Source: Bartonella henselae str. Houston-1 (lineage in GTDB: Bacteria > Pseudomonadota > Alphaproteobacteria > Rhizobiales > Rhizobiaceae). From it: DNA of 64,000 nt. The notes under the pieces were generated by a model. The model saw nothing but the letters and a program-made list of their open reading frames with translations, was not told where the DNA came from and ran no database searches. Both the position numbers and the translations under genes were made by a program. Location of the stretch: assembly GCF_000046705.1 (NCBI RefSeq), contig NC_005956.1:930001-994000 (forward strand), in the 5' to 3' direction. Below, piece after piece: positions 30,008 through 39,450 of the stretch (positions within the stretch are counted from its first letter, which is position 1; the number at the start of each line of letters is the position of its first letter).

Positions 30008-31300
30008 GTGACATTTGAAAAAAACGAGCATAAAGATATTGCTGTCATTGGTGCAGGCCCGGTTGGTATGTTAGCAGCACTGAACCTTGCACATAAGGGT
30101 TATTCTGTTTGTCTTATTGGTCCACCTGTTGATACAGATGAATTACGCACGACAGCTCTTATGATGCCAGCAATTCATATGCTTCAAAAACTCAATATTT
30201 GGAATATTGTCAAAAGTCATGCAGCAGCTTTATCTTTCATTAGAATCATAGATATAACCTCTAGGATTATACGTGCTCCTACTGTAAATTTCTCTTCCGC
30301 TGAAATTGGTGAAGAGGCTTTTGGTTATAACATCCCTAATGTAGAGTTAAACAATGCTTTAGTTGCTTCTGTTGCACATACGCCTAATATCAAACGATTT
30401 TTTTCTTCAGCACATTTTTTTCATCACCAACCAAATCATATACACGTTACTCTTGCAGATGGTGGAGTTGTTCAAGCCTCACTTATTGTTGCGGCTGATG
30501 GACGGGACTCTCGAACACGAGAGGCAGCAGATATAAGTGTTAAAAAATGGAATTATCCGCAAACGGCACTTGTCCTTAATTTTTCTCATGATTTATCTCA
30601 CCAAAATACATCGACTGAATTTCATACAGAAAGTGGTCCCTTTACACAGGTTCCACTACCAGGACACAGATCCAGTCTTGTATGGGTTGTTAATCCTTCT
30701 CGTGCTGAAGAGTTATTGCGTCTAGAATCAAAAGTAATTGCAAAAGTGATAGAAGAGCAGATGCAGTCAATGCTTGGAAAGCTGACACTAGAAACACCAA
30801 TTCAAGCATGGCCGCTTTCAGGACTTATTTCTCAACGTTTTGCTGCTAATCGGACGATTTTAGTAGGTGAAGCAGCCCATGTTTTCCCTCCTATTGGAGC
30901 GCAAGGATTGAATTTAGGTTTTCGTGATATTCAAACTTTGATCGATATTTTACCCAACAAAATATCTGATTTTAATTCTAAAAAGATCGTTGCACATTAT
31001 AACAAATGCCGGAAACCTGATATATTGATCAGAAGTGGATCTGTTCATATGTTCAACTCTGCTTTACTTTCTAATATGTTACCTGTTCATATCATACGAA
31101 GCTTTGGGCTTGGATTATTACGTAATTGCTCACCTTTACGTAATTTATTTACAAGAGAAGGAATATATCCCGGTTACGGATTTAAAAAAATTATGCAAAC
31201 ATTTCCAATCAAATCACATAAACAGGAAAGTTCCATTTTCTTTTCAGTATTAGTCAAAGATCGGGACAGTGAAATGATATCAAAGAGTAGCTTATTCTAA
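30008..31300 (+). CDS. UbiH/UbiF-family FAD-dependent hydroxylase
   Basis: This is a flavoprotein monooxygenase probably involved in ubiquinone ring hydroxylation. The 430-aa product starts with GTG (MTFEKNEHKD) after AAAGG. It has the FAD-binding VIGAGPVGMLAALNLA near the N-terminus, VAADGRDSRTR, and the second FAD motif GEAAHVFPPIGAQGLNLG. Which ring carbon it hydroxylates (UbiH, UbiF or UbiL) cannot be decided by eye. It is divergent from pcs. Confidence 0.87.
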   Translation: MTFEKNEHKDIAVIGAGPVGMLAALNLAHKGYSVCLIGPPVDTDELRTTALMMPAIHMLQKLNIWNIVKSHAAALSFIRIIDITSRIIRAPTVNFSSAEIGEEAFGYNIPNVELNNALVASVAHTPNIKRFFSSAHFFHHQPNHIHVTLADGGVVQASLIVAADGRDSRTREAADISVKKWNYPQTALVLNFSHDLSHQNTSTEFHTESGPFTQVPLPGHRSSLVWVVNPSRAEELLRLESKVIAKVIEEQMQSMLGKLTLETPIQAWPLSGLISQRFAANRTILVGEAAHVFPPIGAQGLNLGFRDIQTLIDILPNKISDFNSKKIVAHYNKCRKPDILIRSGSVHMFNSALLSNMLPVHIIRSFGLGLLRNCSPLRNLFTREGIYPGYGFKKIMQTFPIKSHKQESSIFFSVLVKDRDSEMISKSSLF

Positions 31301-31824
31301 AATTTTTTCACAAGCTACATTTAAAAAAGCTTTCGGAAAATTCGGGGTATGAAAAGTTAATCAGGCATCTCCTATCAATGAATGTGAATCAGAAAAGTCA
31401 GATTTATCGACGATAAAAATCGCAAACTTTATTTTTATATTCTTACTCTATTCTATTTTCATCAAAAAAACAATAATCAAAACAAAGCGGCAAATATATG
31501 AATATATAGGAATCAAAAGTGATAAAACAGTTTGCTGAAGCAAAGCGTAAATCACACAATAAAAAGTAGACGTGAATCTATTATAATACACTTTTAGTTA
31601 TATCAGTTACTTAAATATATGAATTCTATAAAAATGCCTGTTTGAATAAGAAAAGAGAAATACACGGTCGTATAAAAAAGAAAAACGTTTTTAATTAATC
31701 AACGTAAATTTTAAAAATTTTACGTCATTAAATATAAAAATATAAAATTGAAAATAAGCTATTCTCTGGAACCTGTCATCAATAAAAAAGTTATTAAAGT
31801 ATTGTTTCAATAGATGGTGACAAG
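31301..31824. other. AT-rich spacer before two small unknown genes
   Basis: About 520 bases of strongly A/T-rich DNA. No gene is seen; a near-palindromic ACGTAAATTTT/AAAATTTTACGT stretch lies near 31711-31734. Promoters for the following small genes are expected here but not resolved. Confidence 0.4.
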
Positions 31825-32169
31825 ATGAGATTAAGTAAAAATTTGAGATTAAGTATTTTTTTTATGCTGATTATATGTATCTCATCTATAGTTACAGTTT
31901 CAATAAGTGAAGTTTTCCATGCCCCCTATTGTCAAATCTTTGCATATGATTCTCAAAAAGACATTACTAAACCAGGCCAAAATTCATTTACTGCCTCGCA
32001 AATTAAAAATTGCCTCTTGCAAAATGGCTTTAGGAATATTAAACGATTGCGTTTAGATGACAAAGGTATTTGGCGCGCTTTAGTAGAATTTAAAAAGTGC
32101 CATTTTTTTGTATCTGTCGATTATTCTGGAATAGTTAGCATTCAAAATGAAAGAAAGAAATGTGACTGA
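31825..32169 (+). CDS. Small exported or membrane-anchored protein, unknown function
   Basis: I do not recognise this 114-aa protein with certainty. Residues about 8-30 form a signal peptide or anchor. The mature part has four cysteines, enough for two disulfides. Its second half follows a helix-strand-strand pattern (ASQIKNCLLQNGFRNIKRLR, then W-ALVEF, then FFVSVDYSGIVSI) that resembles PepSY-like domains. That likeness is inference. It overlaps the next small gene by 23 bases, which suggests joint expression. Confidence 0.65.
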   Translation: MRLSKNLRLSIFFMLIICISSIVTVSISEVFHAPYCQIFAYDSQKDITKPGQNSFTASQIKNCLLQNGFRNIKRLRLDDKGIWRALVEFKKCHFFVSVDYSGIVSIQNERKKCD

Positions 32170-32476
32170 TTTTAGAGCTTATAGCAACATTGATTCTCAT
32201 AACAGTGAGAAAAGAAATTTTTTAAAAAAGATTTATCATTCTATTAAAGGGTCTGCTTTCATTGGAAGTTTAAATGGTAGCGTATCAGGAGCAATCGCAG
32301 CAATCCTAGCAGCATGTGGTTATATTGCTCTTCCAGGCTTTGGTCCAATTATCGCAATGAGTACAGGTATAGCACTTTTCGCCGGAACGATAATTGGTGC
32401 AATGATAGGATCAATAATGGGTGTTTTTGTCGGTATATTTTGTATTTTATTGGAAACTTATATACATCATAAATAA
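32147..32476 (+). CDS. Small glycine-zipper membrane protein, unknown function
   Basis: This is a 109-aa protein with a polar N-terminus of about 35 residues, then a Gly/Ala/Ser-rich hydrophobic half (GSLNGSVSGAIAAILAACGY, GFGPIIAMSTGIALFAG, GAMIGSIMGVFVGI) with repeated small-xxx-small spacing, as in glycine-zipper proteins. It probably forms two or three packed membrane helices. Such sequences occur in pore-formers, bacteriocin-like peptides and envelope lipoproteins, so function is open. It overlaps the preceding gene and lies 106 bases before sodC. Confidence 0.65.
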   Translation: MKERNVTDFRAYSNIDSHNSEKRNFLKKIYHSIKGSAFIGSLNGSVSGAIAAILAACGYIALPGFGPIIAMSTGIALFAGTIIGAMIGSIMGVFVGIFCILLETYIHHK

Positions 32477-32582
32477 TTATTTTTCTTACAAATTTCGTAA
32501 TAAGTAGAAAATCATTATCTAAAGAATATTTTTTATTATGAAATATAAAATTTATTAATATAATTACAAAAAAAGGTGCTGT

Positions 32583-33110
32583 ATGAATAAACTTATATTT
32601 TTATTTTTAGCTCAAGTTGCATTTTTTAATTGTATATCTAATGTATTAGCAGATTCTACGCAAGTAAAGATTTATGAACTAAAAGAAAATAACCTGAAAA
32701 ATCCTATTGGTACAATTGAAATTGAAGAAAATATATACGGTTTGATTTTTGCACCGAATTTGTCTAGCTTGCCAGAGGGTTTTCATGGTTTTCATGTACA
32801 TGTAAATCCTTCATGTGATACAAAAGATGGTGTAATTGGTGGTGCCGCAGGTGGTCATTATGATCCTTACCAAACCAACAAACATCTCGGACCTTATAAT
32901 ATTAACGGTCATCTTGGTGACTTACCAGCACTGTATGTCGATGAACAAGGAAGAGCGACGATGAGTGTTATCGCTCCACGACTCAAAAAGCTTTCCGAAG
33001 TTAAAGGCCATTCAGTAATAATTCATATAGGAGGCGATAATCAGTCAGATAAGCCATTACCGCTTGGCGGGGGTGGTGCACGTTTAGCATGTGGTATTAT
33101 TGAAGAGTAA
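32583..33110 (+). CDS. sodC: Periplasmic Cu/Zn superoxide dismutase
   Basis: This enzyme dismutates superoxide in the periplasm, relevant to oxidative defence in host contact. The 175-aa protein has a signal peptide of about 23 residues. Metal and disulfide motifs are present: FHGFHVHVNPSCD, GGHYDPY, HLGPYNINGHLGDLPAL, and VIIHIGGDNQSDKPLPLGGG with ARLACGII at the end. All expected copper and zinc histidines can be placed. A Shine-Dalgarno AAAGGTG precedes the ATG. Confidence 0.95.
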   Translation: MNKLIFLFLAQVAFFNCISNVLADSTQVKIYELKENNLKNPIGTIEIEENIYGLIFAPNLSSLPEGFHGFHVHVNPSCDTKDGVIGGAAGGHYDPYQTNKHLGPYNINGHLGDLPALYVDEQGRATMSVIAPRLKKLSEVKGHSVIIHIGGDNQSDKPLPLGGGGARLACGIIEE

Positions 33111-33248
33111 GTCTATCAGAAGCTATTTAAAGTTATTGATATTTTTTAAACGATGAGAGATTTTGTTTCTATTTAAGCAATCAAAGTTTTTAATAATCCT
33201 TTACTGTAGACAAAATATGTTTGGTAGTAAAGCCAAAAGCTCTTCCCT

Positions 33249-33611
33249 TCAGATGTTAATTTTTATTGCTCTGAAAAATGTACGATTAAGAGTGGTGAGA
33301 GATAAATTAAAAAGTTTGAGAGTGAGAGAAACCTGAAACAATAAATTCTTCTGAGAAATAATCCCAATCAAACTGGTGAAATTCGCCAGTTTGATAAAAT
33401 TGACGGATGAGTTTAAATAATAAAAAAGTCTTTTTTTCTCTGATAATCTATTAACGGTATTCCAATCAATTTCATTACGCTCTTTCGTAGGAATCATAAT
33501 CTGACTCTCGGAAAAGTTTTTCCTATCAAGTCTTATAAATCCAATTCCATGTAAATTTGAAAGCATTCGGAATTCTTTTAACACTGCGTAGAAGAGAATT
33601 CATTGCATATA
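33249..33611 (-). pseudogene. HrgA-like (COG2958) restriction-associated gene remnant
   Basis: The minus-strand frame reads FYAVLKEFRMLSNLHGIGFI, then RLDRKNFSESQIMIPTKERN and EIDWNTVNRLSE, which matches my memory of the C-terminal half of HrgA/COG2958 proteins found beside DNA methyltransferases. After the AAAAAAAG run the sense continues only in another frame (KLIRQFYQTGEFHQFDWDYF), so it is frameshifted. The N-terminal part is missing and joins directly to methyltransferase debris at about 33611. Not functional. Confidence 0.7.
33368..33394. repeat. Inverted repeat within the HrgA-like remnant
   Basis: TCAAACTGG (33368-33376) pairs with CCAGTTTGA (33386-33394) around a 9-base loop. It lies in pseudogene sequence and has no T-tract on either side, so it is probably incidental. 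Confidence 0.4.
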
Positions 33612-33963
33612 ACCTTAGCGTAATGTGATTTACTATCAGCTAGATACTTCCATCATCCACAAGAAAATGATGGAGGAGTTCTAGCCTATCTCTCATAAGA
33701 CTTAAATTAACCATTTATAAGGTGGATCAATATAGATAACACTTTACCGTACCTGTATATTTTTGTTCAAGCGCTTTGAATGCAAGCAAATTATCACAAA
33801 AAATGAGTTTATTATCAAAAATATCGCTCACAGAAAATTGATGCGGAGCATGATAAGATTTTTCAAGATCTTCCAATAAAATACAGGGCTCAAGTTTTGG
33901 GCGTCTGGGCGTCTTTCTTTTCCTATCCAAGTGAGTTTCTAATTTTTGTTTATTATAACCCAT
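33600..33963 (-). pseudogene. DNA adenine methyltransferase remnant (type III Mod-like)
   Basis: The start MGYNKQKLETHL at 33963 leads to SVSDIFDNKLIFCDNLLAFK with a motif-I-like segment, then KALEQKYTGTVKC. A one-base insertion near 33738 shifts frame, after which the catalytic motif DPPY is read at 33717-33728 (IYIDPPYKW). Further shifts and a deletion of about 20 codons follow. LSLMRDRLELLHHFLVDDGS is legible at 33640-33706 and then HYAKVICNEF. The rest is deleted. It is clearly a broken beta-class DNA methyltransferase gene, upstream of the HrgA-like wreck. Confidence 0.8.
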
Positions 33964-34045
33964 TTAATGTTCTTAAATTTAAATGCTTACAAAAACTCAA
34001 TAAACGCATTCATAAATACATTGAATTAAACTCTCCAAACAACAT

Positions 34046-34447
34046 TTAATACCATCCGACAGCAATTTGCGCTTCTTCTGACATACAATCAGGTGTCCAT
34101 GGCGGATCAAATGTCATAGTGACCTCAACATGCAAGACCCCCTCAACTGCACTTACAGCATTTTCTACCCAACCCGGCATTTCACCTGCAACAGGACATC
34201 CGGGTGCAGTGAGCGTCATTTCAATTTTTACCGAACGATCATCTTCAATATCAATACGATAAATCAACCCTAACTCATAAATATCAGCAGGAATCTCCGG
34301 ATCATAAACTGTTTTGAGAGCAGCGATAATATCATTCGTCATACGATCAATTTCATCTGCCGGAATTGCTGATATGTAAGATTTTTTATTTTCTCTTACA
34401 GTTTCAACAGGTTCTGTAGAATGACGCTCTTCAATTGGTTCAGCCAT
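34046..34447 (-). CDS. sufT: SUF system Fe-S assembly protein SufT (MIP18/DUF59 family)
   Basis: This 133-aa protein belongs to the MIP18 family, which helps deliver or assemble Fe-S clusters. It has TVYDPEIPADIYELGLIYRI, TLTAPGCPVAGEMP with the conserved Cys, and the end FDPPWTPDCMSEEAQIAVGWY. It overlaps the sufS end by eight bases, so it is the last gene of the suf operon here. In relatives a SufA/IscA-type carrier gene often follows; here only restriction-modification debris does. Confidence 0.92.
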   Translation of the reverse strand: MAEPIEERHSTEPVETVRENKKSYISAIPADEIDRMTNDIIAALKTVYDPEIPADIYELGLIYRIDIEDDRSVKIEMTLTAPGCPVAGEMPGWVENAVSAVEGVLHVEVTMTFDPPWTPDCMSEEAQIAVGWY

Positions 34448-35684
34448 TAAAAAATGTCCTTGTTTCTTTCAATGCTTCCACTAACTGATCAATATCTTCA
34501 CAAGTATTATACATAGCTAATGATGCACGACAAATAGATGTTAAACCAAAGCGTTGTAATAAAGGCTGTGCACAATGGGTTCCTGCCCGTATAGCAACCC
34601 CTTTTCTATCCAAAAACATCGCAATATCATGTGCATGAATACCTTCAATTGCAAATGATATAATTGCTCCTTTATGAGGAGAATGACCATAAATACGTAA
34701 TGAATCAACCGTTTTTAGTTTTTCATGCGCATAAGTTAAAAGTGCCATTTCATGGGCATGAATTGCTTTTCGATCCTTCTTTTGCATATAATCAATAGCA
34801 GCGGCCAATCCAATAGCTTCAACTATAGGAGGAGTTCCCGCTTCAAAGCGGTAAGGAGGAGCATTATAAGAAACTTTATCAATTGTCACATCCTCGATCA
34901 TTTCCCCTCCCCCTTGAAAAGGATGCATTTCTTCTAGCCTATGTTCCTTACCATAAAGAACACCAATACCCGTAGGACCATAAAGCTTATGACCAGTAAA
35001 CACATACCAATCACAATCAAGATCTTGCACATCAACTGTTAAATGTATAGCTCCTTGGGAACCATCAACAAGAACAGGAATACCATTTTGATGCGCTTGT
35101 TTAATAATCTCTTTAACAGGAGGTACAGTTCCCAATATATTTGACATATGAGTAAGAGTAACAAGCCGCGTTCTTTCGCTGAAAGCCTTTTCAAAATCTT
35201 CAATATGGAGAACACCATTTTCATCAACAGGGACAAAAACAAGCTTAACACCTTTTTGTTCACGAAGAAAATGCCAAGGAATAATATTTGAATGATGTTC
35301 CATGATAGTCAAAACAATCTCATCACCTTCCTTTAATTTGGACATAGCCCAACCATAAGCAACAGTATTAATGGCTTCTGTTGCATTTTTTGTAAAAACA
35401 ATTTCTTTAGCTGTTTGAGCATTTAAAAAAATACGAACTGTTTCACGGGCATTTTCATAAGATTGTGTTGCTGCATTCGCTAAAAAATATATTCCTCTAT
35501 GCACATTAGCGTAACTGTGTCGATAACAATTATGCATTGCATTGAGCACTGATTGTGGTTTTTGAGCAGAAGCACCACTGTCAAGATAAGCTAATCGCTT
35601 TCCATAAACATCACGGTGCAAAAGGGGAAAATCACGTCGAATTTCTTCTACATTATAACTTAATGTTTGTACGTTATTTTCCAT
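34440..35684 (-). CDS. sufS: Cysteine desulfurase SufS
   Basis: This PLP enzyme takes sulfur from cysteine for Fe-S clusters. The 414-aa protein has TKNATEAINTVAYG, EHHSNIIPWH, the PLP lysine Lys233 in FTGHKLYGPTG, and the persulfide Cys371 in RAGTHCAQP, which is the class II (SufS/CsdA) form. It lies 12 bases after sufD and overlaps sufT. No SufE or SufU partner is seen in this window. Confidence 0.95.
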   Translation of the reverse strand: MENNVQTLSYNVEEIRRDFPLLHRDVYGKRLAYLDSGASAQKPQSVLNAMHNCYRHSYANVHRGIYFLANAATQSYENARETVRIFLNAQTAKEIVFTKNATEAINTVAYGWAMSKLKEGDEIVLTIMEHHSNIIPWHFLREQKGVKLVFVPVDENGVLHIEDFEKAFSERTRLVTLTHMSNILGTVPPVKEIIKQAHQNGIPVLVDGSQGAIHLTVDVQDLDCDWYVFTGHKLYGPTGIGVLYGKEHRLEEMHPFQGGGEMIEDVTIDKVSYNAPPYRFEAGTPPIVEAIGLAAAIDYMQKKDRKAIHAHEMALLTYAHEKLKTVDSLRIYGHSPHKGAIISFAIEGIHAHDIAMFLDRKGVAIRAGTHCAQPLLQRFGLTSICRASLAMYNTCEDIDQLVEALKETRTFFNG

Positions 35685-35696
35685 TTCTTCTCTACC

Positions 35697-36965
35697 TTAA
35701 ACATTTTTTTCTAACCATTTGCCAGTGATATTTTCCAAAATAGTCTGGATATTCTCTTGTTTGATATCATCAATGAGTTCGGAAACGAATCCTTTAATTA
35801 AAAGGGCACGAGCAGTTTTAAAAGGAATACCGCGCGCCATGAGATAAAAAAGATGATCACAATTAATATTAGCAACCGTCGCACCATGGCCACATACAAC
35901 ATCATCAGCGAAAATTTCCAGTTCAGGTTTTGCATTAAATTCTGCATCATCTGAAAGAATGAGACTATTACAAGCCATGCGAGCATCTGTTTTTTGAGCT
36001 TTTTGAGCAACACGTATTATCCCTTGAAATACACCAACCGCCTTATCCGTAACTACATTACGTACAATTTCTGTCGAGGTTGATTTTTCTTCAATGTGAC
36101 GAACAGTCATCGTAAGATCGCTGTGTGTTTGTCCAGAGAGCAAATTTATAACCCGTAATTGAAAATCAGACTCTTCCCCCTGTAATTCAACATCAATTTC
36201 CTGACGATTAAGTTGACTGCCTATATTAATCACATAAAGCGATAATTTAGCGCCTTGTCCAAGGACAGCGCGAAATTTACCAAACTGTGTAGAATTAAAA
36301 CCGCGATTGCGAATAAGAATCCATGTAACCTCACCATAAGCTGCAACATTTAATGAAAATATCGAACTGATGAAGGTCTCTTTATCATCGCCAGTCTGAT
36401 GTTCAACAAACACAGCTTGACTGTTTTTATCCATTTTTATATCTGAAAAAGTATGAGATTGCCCACCCATTTGAATATTTTGCAACTCAATAGGAACATT
36501 TAATTTTGTATTTTCAGGAATATGAAAAAGCCAACCATCCGTAACAAAAGCTATATTTAATTGTCCAATAAAATCTTCATCAGAAGTGACGAAGTCTATT
36601 TTTGCACTTTCTTTTTCCAGTTCCTCTGCAAGACGTTTTATTGTAACATCTGATATTTCTGGGTGTGTAAGTGTTTTGCCGTTTTCAATGGAAAATACCT
36701 GACTTTCTGAAAGTAATCCGCCAACCAATTGTCCATTATTTTCTGGTGAAAAATGACTCACAGATTTTAATAATGTGCGCAAATTAGTATAGTGCCAACT
36801 TTCAATTTTACGTGAAGGAAGTCTTGTGGTTTTAAACAATTCAATAGCTCTTTTGCGGATTACTTGCACCGTCTTATCACCAGGTAAATTGCTCACATAC
36901 TGATTGAAATTCTTGAGTATATCTTCTTCAACCGTTAACAATTCTTGCTGCGAATTTACATTCAT
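35697..36965 (-). CDS. sufD: Fe-S cluster assembly protein SufD
   Basis: This is a scaffold partner of SufB and SufC. The 422-aa protein has the SufBD C-terminal core with FQGIIRVAQKAQKTDARM, NSLILSDDAEFNAKPELEIF and DDVVCGHGATVANINCDHLF. I chose the ATG at 36965 with a GAGG nine bases upstream. A TTG at 36980 overlapping the sufC stop would add five residues. The gene sits between sufC and sufS on the same message. Confidence 0.94.
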   Translation of the reverse strand: MNVNSQQELLTVEEDILKNFNQYVSNLPGDKTVQVIRKRAIELFKTTRLPSRKIESWHYTNLRTLLKSVSHFSPENNGQLVGGLLSESQVFSIENGKTLTHPEISDVTIKRLAEELEKESAKIDFVTSDEDFIGQLNIAFVTDGWLFHIPENTKLNVPIELQNIQMGGQSHTFSDIKMDKNSQAVFVEHQTGDDKETFISSIFSLNVAAYGEVTWILIRNRGFNSTQFGKFRAVLGQGAKLSLYVINIGSQLNRQEIDVELQGEESDFQLRVINLLSGQTHSDLTMTVRHIEEKSTSTEIVRNVVTDKAVGVFQGIIRVAQKAQKTDARMACNSLILSDDAEFNAKPELEIFADDVVCGHGATVANINCDHLFYLMARGIPFKTARALLIKGFVSELIDDIKQENIQTILENITGKWLEKNV

Positions 36966-36976
36966 ATTTGATGACC

Positions 36977-37735
36977 TCAAGCTGCTTCTCTGATAAGATC
37001 AGCATATCCGTTCTGTTCTAGATAAAGCGCTAATGATTTATCTCCGCTTTTAATAATACGTCCTTTATAAAGAACATGTACCGTATCAGGAATAATATAA
37101 TTAAGCAGGCGTTGATAATGAGTAATAACCAAAAATGAACGCTTTGGATCACGGAGCTTATTGACACCATCTGCAACAATTTTTAGTGCATCAATATCTA
37201 AACCAGAGTCCGTTTCATCTAAAATACAAAGTTTAGGTTCAAGAAGCGCCATTTGTAAAATTTCAGCACGTTTTTTTTCTCCACCTGAAAAACCTACATT
37301 TAACGGACGTTTGAGCATATCCATATTTATTTCAAGTTTGGAAGAAATTTCCTTAACACATTTTATAAATTCAGGAATTTTGAGTTCTTGATCACCACGC
37401 GCTTTGCGTTGAGAATTCATCGCAACTTTTAAAAATTCCATCGTTGCTACTCCAGGTATTTCCATTGGATATTGAAATGCAAGAAAAACACCGTATGCAG
37501 CACGCTCTGCTGGATCCATTTCTAAAAGTGATTGTCCATTATAAAGAATATCGCCATCTATCACTTCATAATCATCACGACCAGCAAGTAAATAAGACAA
37601 GGTAGACTTTCCAGCCCCATTCTGTCCCATGATAGCAGCAACTTCACCATCTGCAACAGTCAAGTTTAAACCACGAATAACTTCTGTATTGGTCCCAACA
37701 ATACGGGCACGTAAACCTTTTATCTCTAACATCAT
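36977..37735 (-). CDS. sufC: Fe-S cluster assembly ATPase SufC
   Basis: This ABC-type ATPase drives the SufBCD scaffold. The 252-aa protein has Walker A GQNGAGKST near residue 38, the signature FSGGEKKRAEILQMALLEP, and CILDETDSGLDIDAL, the SufC form of Walker B. It lies 55 bases downstream of sufB. Confidence 0.96.
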   Translation of the reverse strand: MMLEIKGLRARIVGTNTEVIRGLNLTVADGEVAAIMGQNGAGKSTLSYLLAGRDDYEVIDGDILYNGQSLLEMDPAERAAYGVFLAFQYPMEIPGVATMEFLKVAMNSQRKARGDQELKIPEFIKCVKEISSKLEINMDMLKRPLNVGFSGGEKKRAEILQMALLEPKLCILDETDSGLDIDALKIVADGVNKLRDPKRSFLVITHYQRLLNYIIPDTVHVLYKGRIIKSGDKSLALYLEQNGYADLIREAA

Positions 37736-37790
37736 TTAATTCCTGTTCTGGCTGTTGTATGTTAAAAGTGTGCTTCTTTACTTAAAACAA

Positions 37791-39302
37791 TTATCCCACA
37801 CTACCCTCAAGACTGATACCAATAAGCTTCTGTGCTTCGACAGCAAATTCCATAGGAAGTTTCTGAATAACTTCTTTTACAAAACCATTCACAATTAATG
37901 CGATTGCTTCTTCTTCAGGAATTCCCCGCTGCATAACATAAAAAAGCTGATCATCAGAAATTTTTGATGTTGTTGCTTCATGTTCAAATTGTGCTGTCGC
38001 ATTTTTTGCTTCAATATAAGGTACTGTATGAGCACCACAATCATTTCCAATTAACAAACTATCACATTGCGTAAAATTACGTGCATTGTGCGCTTTTCGA
38101 TGTGCGGTGACTTGTCCTCGATAAGTGTTATTTGAAAAACCAGCAGAAATACCTTTGGAAACAATACGGCTGGATGTATTTTTTCCCAAGTGAATCATTT
38201 TTGTACCGGAATCAATTTGTTGATGACCATTTGCTACAGCAATAGAATAAAATTCTCCACGTGAATTGTCTCCACGAAGTAAGCAAGAGGGATATTTCCA
38301 AGTAATTGCAGAACCCGTTTCGATTTGTGTCCATGAGATTTTGGAATTATCACCCCGACAGTCTCCGCGCTTTGTCACAAAATTATAAATACCACCATTG
38401 CCCTCTTTATCGCCAGGATACCAATTTTGTACTGTAGAATATTTAATTTCTGCATTTTTGAGCGCAACGAGTTCAACAACAGCAGCATGGAGTTGATTTT
38501 CATCACGTTGGGGTGCCGTACATCCTTCAAGATAAGAAACGTAAGAATCTTCATCAGCAATAATCAATGTTCTCTCAAATTGTCCTGTATTGCGTTCATT
38601 AATCCTGAAATAAGTTGAAAGTTCCATAGGACAACGAACTCCTTTGGGAATATAAACAAATGAACCATCTGTAAAAACAGCTGCATTTAAAGCAGCATAA
38701 TAATTGTCTCCTACAGGTACAACTGTTCCTAAATATTGATTAATAAGAGCAGGATGTTCGATAATTGCTTCTGAAATAGAGCAAAAAATAACACCAGCAC
38801 GCGCTAATTCTTTTTTAAATGTCGTCACAACAGAAACAGAATCGAAGACTGCATCAACAGCTACCTGCCCTGACGCATAAACACTCTCATCAAAAGTAGA
38901 AGGATCAGATTGTTTTCTTACTCCTGCTAAAATTTCTTGCTCCTTAAGTGGAATGCCAAGTTTTTCATAAGTTGCCAACAACTCAGGATCCACTTCTTCC
39001 AAAGATTTTGGTCCTGTATGATTTTTAGGAGCGGCATAATAATGAAGCTCCTGAAAATCAATTTTGGGATATTCAATACGCGCCCAATCAGGCTCTTGCA
39101 TTGTCAGCCAACGGCGAAAAGCTTGTAAACGCCATTTTAGCATCCATTCAGGTTCACATTTTTTAGCAGAAATAAATCTGATAATATCTTCATTTAAACC
39201 CTTTGGAGCTTTATCTGTTTTAATTTTGGTTTCAAAGCCGTATTTATATTGATCAACATCTATTTCACGTACTTGACGTATTGTTTCTTGTACTGCCGGC
39301 AT
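37791..39302 (-). CDS. sufB: Fe-S cluster assembly protein SufB
   Basis: This is the main scaffold subunit on which clusters are built. The 503-aa protein carries typical SufB features: [91 protein letters not shown] and the end [19 protein letters not shown]. The start [11 protein letters not shown] at 39302 follows GGAGAAG. It is 148 bases downstream of the second cysteine desulfurase gene. Confidence 0.97.
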   Translation of the reverse strand: MPAVQETIRQVREIDVDQYKYGFETKIKTDKAPKGLNEDIIRFISAKKCEPEWMLKWRLQAFRRWLTMQEPDWARIEYPKIDFQELHYYAAPKNHTGPKSLEEVDPELLATYEKLGIPLKEQEILAGVRKQSDPSTFDESVYASGQVAVDAVFDSVSVVTTFKKELARAGVIFCSISEAIIEHPALINQYLGTVVPVGDNYYAALNAAVFTDGSFVYIPKGVRCPMELSTYFRINERNTGQFERTLIIADEDSYVSYLEGCTAPQRDENQLHAAVVELVALKNAEIKYSTVQNWYPGDKEGNGGIYNFVTKRGDCRGDNSKISWTQIETGSAITWKYPSCLLRGDNSRGEFYSIAVANGHQQIDSGTKMIHLGKNTSSRIVSKGISAGFSNNTYRGQVTAHRKAHNARNFTQCDSLLIGNDCGAHTVPYIEAKNATAQFEHEATTSKISDDQLFYVMQRGIPEEEAIALIVNGFVKEVIQKLPMEFAVEAQKLIGISLEGSVG

Positions 39303-39450
39303 AAATCTTCTCCATTTGAGGGCATCAAGAATCGATGATTAAAGGTCTTGTCTTTTAAAAGAATGAAGAAAGCAATTCATTTACTAGGTTATATGCAAAG
39401 TGGGAAATTTTCAATCAAGCTTATTTTATTTTTTAAAATAATTCTAGTTT

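Noticed and set aside
31711..31734. Near-palindromic AT-rich ACGTAAATTTT/AAAATTTTACGT stretch as an operator
   Set aside because: Imperfect and in strongly AT-rich DNA where such symmetry arises by chance.
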